The notes beneath the pieces are model-generated. The model made no database searches. It was given only the letters and a program-made list of their open reading frames with translations, and was not told the origin of the DNA. Of a DNA stretch of 32,728 nt, positions 9,236 to 16,597 are shown in pieces (position 1 is the first letter of the stretch; the number at the start of each line of letters is the position of its first letter). The translations under genes were made by a program, and so were the position numbers. Origin of the DNA: Deltaproteobacteria bacterium RBG_13_52_11 (lineage in GTDB: Bacteria > Desulfobacterota > B13-G15 > RBG-16-54-18); the NCBI GenBank assembly GCA_001797745.1, contig MGQF01000062.1, positions 3,460 to 36,187 of the forward strand. Direction: 5' to 3'.

Positions 9236-9313
9236 TATTCCCGTCCTATTGAATTACATTATAAGTAAAAATATCAAACTATAATTGACATTTATTAACA
9301 TTTATGATAAATA
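9236..9313 (+). repeat. Dispersed repeat R1, copy 3 (distal part)
   Basis: CCCGTCCTATTGAATTACATTATAAGTAAAAATATCAAACTATAATTGACATTTATTAACATTTATGATAA, near-identical to copy 2. Confidence 0.85.
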
Positions 9314-9450
9314 GAAATTATTACATTTTGCATGAATCCATCTCATAAAAGTCATATGAGAAAATAAAAATGATGAGAACCGAAGAATACAAGATTTGGG
9401 GTCAGATATTGAATCTGTAATATAACCAATAAAATCAAAGGAGAACAGAT

Positions 9451-9552
9451 ATGTCAAAAAGTCGTGATGTTAAAAAAAATGTAAAAAAGAAGCCACAAAA
9501 AACGCGCAAAGAGAAGAGGCTTGAGAAAATAGCGAAAAAAGCAGGAAAATAA
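9451..9552 (+). CDS. 33-aa Lys/Arg-rich small protein MSKSRDVKKNVKKKPQKTRKEKRLEKIAKKAGK
   Basis: Excellent SD (AAAGGAG, 7 nt before ATG) and a 3' hairpin; below the ORF-track size cutoff. Confidence 0.75.
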   Translation: MSKSRDVKKNVKKKPQKTRKEKRLEKIAKKAGK

Positions 9553-9570
9553 AAATAAACGAGATTGGGT

Positions 9571-9616
9571 GTTAGACTGCGAACCTGAAAGCTAGACTAT
9601 AGCTTCCAGGTCTAAC
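9571..9616 (+). terminator. Strong two-tier hairpin after the small basic ORF
   Basis: Outer stem GTTAGAC/GTCTAAC; inner stem CCTGAAAGCTA (9584-9594)/TAGCTTCCAGG (9600-9610) with one mismatch; only a weak T run follows. Confidence 0.5.
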
Positions 9617-9645
9617 CAGAAATTTTAATCCATGTCGGGTCTGGA

Positions 9646-9812
9646 GTCGGACCAGGGTAACAGTTTAAAGGTGTCAAAGGGGCCGTGATGGAGACCGTGG
9701 CCGCCGCCACCCAGCGCTCCAGAAAACTGGCAATATGAAGGGGTGATGCTGTGAATAACGAGATCCTCTCGGCTTCGGGTGCATGAGAACTAAAAATTGT
9801 CTTAGAACCAGC
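9646..9812 (+). repeat. Mosaic repeat: R1 start joined to proC-tail fragment and R2 (copy D)
   Basis: GTCGGACCAGGGTAAC then AAAGGTGTCAAAGGGGCCGTGATGGAGACCGTGGCCGCCGCCACCCAGCGCTCC..., i.e. KGVKGAVMETVAAATQRSRKLAI*, versus proC KGFRGAVMEAVAAATQRSKELAKIPG*; ends GCATGAGAACTAAAAATTGTCTTAGAACCA. Confidence 0.9.
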
Positions 9813-9833
9813 GTTCACTTCTTTCTTTGGTAC

Positions 9834-10694
9834 CTATCTTGAATACCAGTCAACGGGTACGGCATACTCTCCGCCGATAGGTTTCTTCGCACCTATCCAA
9901 GAGAATGCCTCGATTGGGGAAGTGAAATAATGGTATTTCTTAAAAACTGCCTTCGCTTCCTCGGAGTTAAGATAATCGAGAAATCGTTGGGCAAGTTCTT
10001 GCGATTGCGAATAGGAAATAATACCTGCCTGTCCTGCGCCGATTCTCTGCAATTCATCGGCTGTCAACCGCACCGTCCCGATTTTTTCGGGATACCACCC
10101 TTCGAGAAAGTGGAAACCGATGATGGCATCTACCTGTGCCAAGACAAGCAAGGTTGCAAGTTTGTTGAAATCTTCGGTATGGGTCACCACATTTCTTTTG
10201 AAAGCATCTCTTTCTTGCGCTGACAGGCTCTTGTCTACGACCTCGGCGGTGAGCATCCCGATATAGACTATCTCAGGATTCCCCATAGCCACTCGTATGC
10301 CGCTTCTGGTAAGGTCTTTTAACCCACGGATATTTTTGGTGTTCCTCTTTTGCACGTTGATACAGGGTACGACGTAAGCTATATTCTTTACCGAATCTCC
10401 TACAATAAGGCCTTTTTTCTTGCCCTTTTCCATAAAATCTTCTGAGGGCGATATAAACACATCCCCTCTTTTTGTGAGCTGTATCTGTGCAAAGATAGTA
10501 GAAACTGCACCGTAAGTCACATAGATCTGTGCCATATTCTTTTTTTGAAATACATCGATGATTTCATCTATAGGACGCTTAAAAGCAGCGCCGCAAAAGA
10601 CCATTAACCGTTCTTCAGACCAAGAACGGCCCGATACAAGAGCTAAAAAAAACAGAACGAGGAACACTATCTTCGAAACTCTATCCATGGGCAA
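9834..10694 (-). CDS. Periplasmic substrate-binding protein, ModA (molybdate/tungstate)-like
   Basis: Signal peptide; LMVFCGAAFKRPIDEIIDVFQKK...VTYGAVSTIFAQIQLTKRGDVFISPSEDFMEKGKKKG; no ABC permease/ATPase adjacent. Confidence 0.8.
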   Translation of the reverse strand: MPMDRVSKIVFLVLFFLALVSGRSWSEERLMVFCGAAFKRPIDEIIDVFQKKNMAQIYVTYGAVSTIFAQIQLTKRGDVFISPSEDFMEKGKKKGLIVGDSVKNIAYVVPCINVQKRNTKNIRGLKDLTRSGIRVAMGNPEIVYIGMLTAEVVDKSLSAQERDAFKRNVVTHTEDFNKLATLLVLAQVDAIIGFHFLEGWYPEKIGTVRLTADELQRIGAGQAGIISYSQSQELAQRFLDYLNSEEAKAVFKKYHYFTSPIEAFSWIGAKKPIGGEYAVPVDWYSR

Positions 10695-10702
10695 TACCTC
10701 CT

Positions 10703-11110
10703 TTATCGTAGAATAGTTAAAATTTTCAACGTCTCACTGCGAAATAAAGGATCGTAAAAATGCCGTTGGATATGAAGACGATCTGCGTAACACTCGTTTC
10801 CAGTCTCGGATTCCGGGCAGGCCCGTTCATGGCAATGACGCCAGATAACGAGCTTTTCAAGGAAGAAAAAGAGCATGATCCCCGCAAGGATGGTGGCTGA
10901 AATAGACAGTGGCGAAGCAGAGCGTTTCATGGCCTTCGGGATCATACCAAGAAGGGCGGAACTGAGAAGTGTTCCTGTGGCGTAACTTACGAAGACCAAA
11001 ATGAACTTCCACCGGTATCGTTCTGGCAGAAATAGAATGAGCGAAGCGCCCAACACCGCCCCGATACTACCGAGCATGCTGAAAAATAGAATATAGCACA
11101 GAATCGACAT
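10703..11110 (-). pseudogene. ZIP-family metal transporter, probably internally deleted and frameshifted
   Basis: N-terminal half LGASLILFLPERYRWKFILVFVSYATGTLLSSALLGMIPKAM...FFFLEKLVIWRHCHE is ZIP-like, then about 45 aa of unlike sequence; another frame over the same DNA reads VTQIVFISNGIFTILYFAVRR*, resembling a ZIP C-terminal TM helix. Confidence 0.6.
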
Positions 11111-11112
11111 GG

Positions 11113-12414
11113 TTATTCTACCACCTCTTTCACCCCCTTCGTGATTTGGGATTCTTCCAGGCTGTGGGTGGGGGCAGTGATTTGCTCCAGTTCACCGTTG
11201 CGGTATGTGTCGATGACCTCCTGCACGTCCATATGTTCTTGAACGCGGTATATGTCGACGAAATTGTCCTTTAGCATGTGGAAGGAAAGCTCCCCGATCT
11301 GCGATGTAAAGAGCACGTCAAGCCCATGACCGATGACCGCTTTTATGACCTTTACCCCGATATGCATCCCTTTGCCGAGAAATTCATTGAGATAGAAATC
11401 TTCAATCTCTGCATGATCCCCATGGATCTTAAGGATGACGAAATAGGGCGCCCTGCCGAAGTGGCCGTGTACCTTGGACTGGAGACCGTTCATATCCTCT
11501 ACAGGGATAATGGCCGACACAATATCCTTTTTTGAGGGCTCCACGTGCACAAAAACCGATTCGATCTCTTTATATGCAGTTGTTACTAAATGCTCAACCG
11601 TGTCAGCCAGGTTATGGGCCTTGTAGACCGGAATGGATGGGCTTGTAGCAATCTCGCATTCAACCATCTTAAAGGGGCCGGATTGCCTGATCTTAATATC
11701 ATGTATGTCTTTGACTCCTTCCACCCGGGAGATCATCGCTTCTATCTCGGACCGCAGTTTCGGATCGAGGTTTGCATCCATCAGTATCAGAACGGATATC
11801 CAGACATTCTTGATACCCAGCCAGATAATCACTGACGCTATTATCATCACGACACTTCCCTCTACATACGGAACCCTCGCAAAGGTGAGGAGAATACCCG
11901 CCATAACGACAAAAGAGGTCGCTATATCGAAAAAGGCTTCGGACGCATTTGCGAGAAGGGCGCGTGAATTAATTGCATCACCGATCTCTTTTTCTTCTGT
12001 GGCTATGAAATAGGCGACGACCAGTGATAGGAGGCTGGCCGACAAGGGAAGCAGGGGGAACCCCGGGGGAGTTTCTAAGTGAAAGAGCCTTTTATATCCC
12101 TCGAAAAGGTTCTCTATGCCTGCCCAGGTAATCAGCCCCCCTATAATGAGAGTTACGAATGTTTCCGCTTTATAGAGTCCGTAAGGGAACTGTTTACTTT
12201 TCTTGCCGCCCGCGATCCAGAGACCGAACCATGACGCAAAGATAGCCAGAGCATCGACGCTGCTGTGGTATGCATCGGCTATAAGAATGCTCGATTCAAA
12301 GCAATAGCCTATTACAAATTTGATCGCCGCAAGGAGGAGTATGACAACAGTTGCTGTACGGGCTATCCTTTGTCCCCGTTTCAGCGAGTCAATATGATTC
12401 TTTTTCTCTCCCAT
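11113..12414 (-). CDS. Cation diffusion facilitator (CDF) transporter with C-terminal NifX/dinitrogenase-cofactor (DINITRO) domain
   Basis: CDF: LIADAYHSSVDALAIFASWFGLWIAGGKKSKQFPYGLYKAETFVTLIIG; C-terminus: SAIIPVEDMNGLQSKVHGHFGRAPYFVIL...VKVIKAVIGHGLDVLFTSQIG. Confidence 0.9.
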   Translation of the reverse strand: MGEKKNHIDSLKRGQRIARTATVVILLLAAIKFVIGYCFESSILIADAYHSSVDALAIFASWFGLWIAGGKKSKQFPYGLYKAETFVTLIIGGLITWAGIENLFEGYKRLFHLETPPGFPLLPLSASLLSLVVAYFIATEEKEIGDAINSRALLANASEAFFDIATSFVVMAGILLTFARVPYVEGSVVMIIASVIIWLGIKNVWISVLILMDANLDPKLRSEIEAMISRVEGVKDIHDIKIRQSGPFKMVECEIATSPSIPVYKAHNLADTVEHLVTTAYKEIESVFVHVEPSKKDIVSAIIPVEDMNGLQSKVHGHFGRAPYFVILKIHGDHAEIEDFYLNEFLGKGMHIGVKVIKAVIGHGLDVLFTSQIGELSFHMLKDNFVDIYRVQEHMDVQEVIDTYRNGELEQITAPTHSLEESQITKGVKEVVE

Positions 12415-12438
12415 GGTTTTTCAGGCGGAAGGGATAGG

Positions 12439-12666
12439 CTATTCAACCTTGAGAAATTGACGAGTCATAAAAGACCCGCATTGAGGGCATCTTCTCTGGA
12501 AACAGGGTAGGCCTGGCTCACGGGGGGCTACAAGTCCGCATTGGGGGCAGATGCAGTTAGTAGGCGGTCCTCCCGGACCAAAACCTCCCCTGCCTCTTCT
12601 TTTTCTCGCTCTGCCTCGTTGATTGATTCCGGGAAAACCTCTTTTCCTTCCAAAACCAAATGCCAT
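12439..12666 (-). CDS. Small Gly/Arg-rich zinc-ribbon protein, copy 1
   Basis: CPQCGLVAPREPGLPCFQRRCPQCGSFMTR; paralogous to 19603-19833. Confidence 0.8.
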   Translation of the reverse strand: MAFGFGRKRGFPGINQRGRARKRRGRGGFGPGGPPTNCICPQCGLVAPREPGLPCFQRRCPQCGSFMTRQFLKVE

Positions 12667-12836
12667 TATTCCTCATCTGTATGTGTATTTTTCTTGATTA
12701 TTTAAACCCTATGATCTTCCCAACCTTCATGCCGATATTGCTTGAATGTGTTATTGACCTGTTTGATTTTCCTGATGGAATCATCTGGCAGATGAAAACC
12801 GACCATGCTGAGATAGATAGTTTCATTGATATAGCG

Positions 12837-13367
12837 TCATGGTATGTCGATCTTTTCCATACCGAGGTCGCAGTACTTCCGTGCCAGGTCTATGTAAATC
12901 TTGTTCGTCCAATCCCAGAAGTCCCGTTCCTGCTGCGATACCGCTCTGATCTCTTTCGCGGGGTTACCTGCCACGATTATCGTTTCCGGTATCTTCTGCT
13001 CCCGCTTTACTACGGCACCCTCCGCCACAATAGATCCACGGGCAACCTCCGACCAGACGCTTAAAATGGCGCCCATACCGATTCCTGCCGAATCCCCTAT
13101 CCGCTTCGCATGTATGATCGCCCCGTGACCGATAACTACCCTGTGGCCTATGGAGCAACACTCTTGGGGCGGGGCATGAATGACAACGCCTTCCTCAACA
13201 GCCGATTCATCCCCTATCACGATTGTCCCGTAATCACCGCGCAGGATGACACCATGCCCGATGTAGCAGTTGTTCCCGATCTTCACATCTCCTATGATCA
13301 GAGCTGTTTCGCTCACGTATGTGCCGGATCCAATCACGGGCTCCTTTTTATCAAATCTATACAGCAT
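12837..13367 (-). CDS. Gamma-carbonic-anhydrase family / hexapeptide-repeat protein
   Basis: Left-handed beta-helix repeats: VKIGNNCYIGHGVILRGDYGTIVIGDESAVEEGVVIHAPP...VVIGHGAIIHAKRIGDSAGIGMGAIL...IVAEGAVVK...IIVAGNPAKEIR. Confidence 0.9.
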   Translation of the reverse strand: MLYRFDKKEPVIGSGTYVSETALIIGDVKIGNNCYIGHGVILRGDYGTIVIGDESAVEEGVVIHAPPQECCSIGHRVVIGHGAIIHAKRIGDSAGIGMGAILSVWSEVARGSIVAEGAVVKREQKIPETIIVAGNPAKEIRAVSQQERDFWDWTNKIYIDLARKYCDLGMEKIDIP

Positions 13368-13402
13368 TTTCCTTTTCTCCCGAACGGATTGCGTGTGACT
13401 GC

Positions 13403-13801
13403 TTATATTTCATTGCTGCGTTCTTTCGTTAGGGTTTTTCCGAAGTAATCCATAATGGCCTTTCTCAGCCCGGCAGCTCCCAAATTCGAGCAGTGGAGTT
13501 TAATCTCAGGCAATCCGTCAAGGGCTTCCACAATATCATCTTCCGAGAGCATCATCGCATCCTCGATATGCTTGCCTATGGCAAGCTCTGTCATGGCGCT
13601 GGCGCAGGCGATTGCCGCCCCACACCCCCTTATCTGGTACTTTACGTCTGTCACCACGTCCTGTGCTACTTTGATAAAAACCCTTAATAAATCTCCACAA
13701 TTCTTATCGCCGATCTCGCCGATTCCGTCGGCATCGTCAATGACACCGGCGTTTCGTGGATTTTTGAAATGCTCAATCACTTTTTCGCTGTATCCGATCA
13801 T
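13403..13801 (-). CDS. NifU-like/IscU iron-sulfur cluster assembly scaffold
   Basis: YSEKVIEHFKNPRNAGVIDDADGIGEIGDKNCGDLLRVFIKV...RGCGAAIACASAMTELAIGK...KLHCSNLGAAGLRKAIMDY; three conserved Cys. Confidence 0.94.
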   Translation of the reverse strand: MIGYSEKVIEHFKNPRNAGVIDDADGIGEIGDKNCGDLLRVFIKVAQDVVTDVKYQIRGCGAAIACASAMTELAIGKHIEDAMMLSEDDIVEALDGLPEIKLHCSNLGAAGLRKAIMDYFGKTLTKERSNEI

Positions 13802-13806
13802 ACTCT

Positions 13807-14571
13807 TTACCCCTTCTCGGCATATTTTTTTGTTATCGTTAAAAGCCTGACAGATCCCGACCTTTTTAGTTGTCTGAAGTTTGCCCCTTCGCTGATATAG
13901 CGCAAGGCCGTTGACGTGTCGGTAACCAGACTGCCCGATATGATATCAATGCCGTAATCGAAGAGCACCGGAGCCATCGGGGTGGTAGGCCCGAGGATCA
14001 TTTTCACGCTCCCGGGCGGGCACAACGCAAGAATCGCCGTTAAAGTGTGGTTTATCAGCGTCGTGCTCGAAATAGCAATAACGTCCGATTGGGGCAGATA
14101 TGTTCCGGCATCACTTTCAGGATAGTCACCCGGCCTTTGCCGCCTTTCGATAATCCAAAGGTTTCTGGCGGTCTTTCTCAGGTCATCCGTAAACGGGAAA
14201 TGGCCGATGACGGAGATGTTTTTCCCCTTTCCGTGCTCCATAAGTATATCCCCTGCGTTAATCTCCATGGCTGCCGAAATATCCGTATCAATGAGGGAGT
14301 TTATTGCAGCAAGTCCCAGCGAAGCCTCTGAAATGTCTTCGGACAAAGATAGCTGGGCAAGCTCCATTGCGGTCATCTCCGAAGGGGGGCGAAAATTACC
14401 GTTGTCCTTATTTTCATCAGGGCAAAGCCCTCTCATCATTGTGGATGCCAGGCCGCAGCGCCTACTCACAACGGCGGTCCAGAAAAGACCTCTTCGCACC
14501 TCCTGAACGGCAGAATCAGCTTTCAGGCCGGCCAATATCCCTCTTAAAATCTGCATGTCATTACACCTCAT
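13807..14571 (-). CDS. DUF364 (putative heavy-metal-chelation/Rossmann-like) protein
   Basis: VIAISSTTLINHTLTAILALCPPGSVKMILGPTTPMAPVLFDYGIDIISGSLVTD. Confidence 0.8.
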   Translation of the reverse strand: MRCNDMQILRGILAGLKADSAVQEVRRGLFWTAVVSRRCGLASTMMRGLCPDENKDNGNFRPPSEMTAMELAQLSLSEDISEASLGLAAINSLIDTDISAAMEINAGDILMEHGKGKNISVIGHFPFTDDLRKTARNLWIIERRQRPGDYPESDAGTYLPQSDVIAISSTTLINHTLTAILALCPPGSVKMILGPTTPMAPVLFDYGIDIISGSLVTDTSTALRYISEGANFRQLKRSGSVRLLTITKKYAEKG

Positions 14572-15374
14572 ACCCTGCCGTAAGGGCAGATTCTGTTGAG
14601 GCCCATGAGTTCACAGATGCCGGCAGATGTAACGCCGTAGATAAGATACTGTTTCTGATAGAACTGAATCGCCTTCCAGATTCGATCAAACGTCCCGTTT
14701 ACAAAGGTTGTGCCGGTCAAGAGAATAAGATCGGAATTTTCCGCCAGTTGTTCCGCCATGATGTTTCCATCCCAGACTTTAACGCCGTACTTTACGGAGC
14801 CGATGTTTTGCCTGTTGAGATCGTTAACCTTTACATTGTCGGCCCCGAAGGTGTCACATAAAGACTCTAGGATAGCGGGGTTCAACCCGATAAGGCCGAC
14901 CTTCTGCGCGCCGTACTTATCCTTAATATGGGCAGATATCTCCTTTGCACATTGTTCCGGCTCATTGTCCCGGCAATGGAGGGTTGATCGGATAATATGG
15001 AGGTGTTTTAGGACAGCGTTCATTGCGGCGATGAATATGGCCCGCCCACCGTTCGTGAGAAGCGACAGGGCAATCGCCTCTCTCAGTTTCCCTATAAACT
15101 CTTTTGGCGTATCGGTGAAGGCATGCGCCTTTGCCCCTTGAAATTCGGCCTCAATCACCCTTTCTTTACCGACGACAATGGGGAAATCTCTCCTCCCCGG
15201 TTTGCCGATCGCCTCTTCAGGAGATAAGGTCTTAACGAGGATGATGACAGCGGTATCGAGCAGATCATGCGATTGCGCAATCTTTTTAAATCTTTCCCGA
15301 GACTGCCACAAAGTTGAAAATTCTGTTTTAAAGTCCATAACATTCTCTTTCAGCCTGCCTATTTTTTTACTCAT
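14568..15374 (-). CDS. DUF364-related Rossmann-like protein
   Basis: LILLTGTTFVNGTFDRIWKAIQFYQKQYLIYGVTSAGICELMGLNRICPYGR; 4-nt overlap with the downstream paralog-like gene. Confidence 0.7.
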   Translation of the reverse strand: MSKKIGRLKENVMDFKTEFSTLWQSRERFKKIAQSHDLLDTAVIILVKTLSPEEAIGKPGRRDFPIVVGKERVIEAEFQGAKAHAFTDTPKEFIGKLREAIALSLLTNGGRAIFIAAMNAVLKHLHIIRSTLHCRDNEPEQCAKEISAHIKDKYGAQKVGLIGLNPAILESLCDTFGADNVKVNDLNRQNIGSVKYGVKVWDGNIMAEQLAENSDLILLTGTTFVNGTFDRIWKAIQFYQKQYLIYGVTSAGICELMGLNRICPYGRV

Positions 15375-16303
15375 CTGGTAAACACATACTGTGTCCCTGC
15401 GGTATTGAGGATAAACTGTTCGGGCATTTCAGAAGCAACAAAGGCAATCGCTTCGAATCCGGTGCAGTGTGCCGGGATGATATAATCAGGAGCTATTTGC
15501 TTAATATCTGATACGGTCTTCTCGATAATCTCCGGCGCCGCGTTGATAAGATGGAACCCCCCTATCACTGCGTGCACTTCTTCTATCCCCGTCAGGTGCT
15601 GCGCATGTTTCACGGTATTCACGATGCCAGCATGGGCGCAGCCGGATAGGATGACAATGCCTTTCCCTTTTACGTTGCACACCACTGCCTGCTCTCCGGG
15701 GAAATAATCTTGCTCGAAGGTGCCCCCTTTTTGAATAATAAGGTTGGGTGAATCCTGTTCATAGTCGGTGACGCGCCCTATCTTGCCGGTAAGATAACAG
15801 CCGGGTATCACTTCGACGGGTCCCCTGGCCTCCACTATCTCTGCTATACCCTGTCGTTCTATGCCCTCCTTTTCCAATCTGCCCAGATCGATCAAATCAT
15901 CGCTGCCGGGACGGCGGGAAAATCTGCGGGCAAAAACTTCCTCGCCAACGTAAAGGTGAATGCCCGGACTGGCGCGTCCGAGTATAGCTAATAATCCACT
16001 CCAGTGGTCGAAGTGGCCGTGGCTCAATCCGAAGGCGTCAACCATGCCGGGATCGATGCCGAGGAGTGCCATGTTGTTAATGATCCCAAGGGAATCCAGC
16101 CCATAATCGAACATGAAAAAGTGGGATTCCCCGTTGATAACGGTTTCCAGGTGACAGGAAAAGCCGTGTTCCGCATGGATGGAGGCGCCGGGAAAGGCCC
16201 TGAAGCGCTTCCCAATTGGTGGATCGGGCCTTAAGGCATCGTAGTAGTTGTCCGTGACAATAGTAAGTGTAAGTCCATCTACTGCTAAAGATCCTGTCCT
16301 CAT
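15371..16303 (-). CDS. MBL-fold metallo-hydrolase
   Basis: LSHGHFDHWSGL (HxHxDH-type), GCAHAGIVNTVKHA, AVIGGFHLINA, PAHCTG. Confidence 0.92.
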   Translation of the reverse strand: MRTGSLAVDGLTLTIVTDNYYDALRPDPPIGKRFRAFPGASIHAEHGFSCHLETVINGESHFFMFDYGLDSLGIINNMALLGIDPGMVDAFGLSHGHFDHWSGLLAILGRASPGIHLYVGEEVFARRFSRRPGSDDLIDLGRLEKEGIERQGIAEIVEARGPVEVIPGCYLTGKIGRVTDYEQDSPNLIIQKGGTFEQDYFPGEQAVVCNVKGKGIVILSGCAHAGIVNTVKHAQHLTGIEEVHAVIGGFHLINAAPEIIEKTVSDIKQIAPDYIIPAHCTGFEAIAFVASEMPEQFILNTAGTQYVFTR

Positions 16304-16548
16304 CTTCTACAACCCCCTCCGGTTGAGCAGGGGGGGGTATCGCAGCGCTCCTCTTTGCCGCAGCAGGTCTTTCCCGCCTGTGAGCCGATACGTGAGCCAT
16401 GCATGGAGAAACTGCTTACCGACAATTTCTGCTTTAATTGTAAGCTCCCACAGTGTCTGCAACTGATCTTTGAATCTCCCTGGCCAACTCCAACGAGAAA
16501 TTCGCTTACCTTCCCGCACGCTTCACACACATATTCATAAATAGGCAT
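16300..16548 (-). CDS. FmdB-type zinc-ribbon protein with Cys-rich tail
   Basis: MPIYEYVCEACGKVSEFLVGVG...SCRHCGSLQLKQKLS, tail KTCCGKEERCDTPPCSTGGGCRR. Confidence 0.9.
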   Translation of the reverse strand: MPIYEYVCEACGKVSEFLVGVGQGDSKISCRHCGSLQLKQKLSVSSFSMHGSRIGSQAGKTCCGKEERCDTPPCSTGGGCRR

Positions 16549-16597
16549 ATGGGACCTCCCATAAAAAGCCGATTTCTTTAAAAAGACCTTTGGTGTC

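Noticed and set aside
9612-9818. Minus ORF of 68 aa
   Set aside because: Antisense over the proC-tail repeat copy D; not a gene.
12693-12822. Alternative 42-aa ORF MKLSISAWSVFICQMIPSGK... in the gamma-CA/Zn-ribbon gap
   Set aside because: No SD and low-information sequence; the frame continuous with gamma-CA looks more protein-like.
12800-12839. Selenocysteine reading of the gamma-CA UGA
   Set aside because: A GGTC lies about 33 nt downstream but no stem could be drawn around it; readthrough or mutation is more economical.
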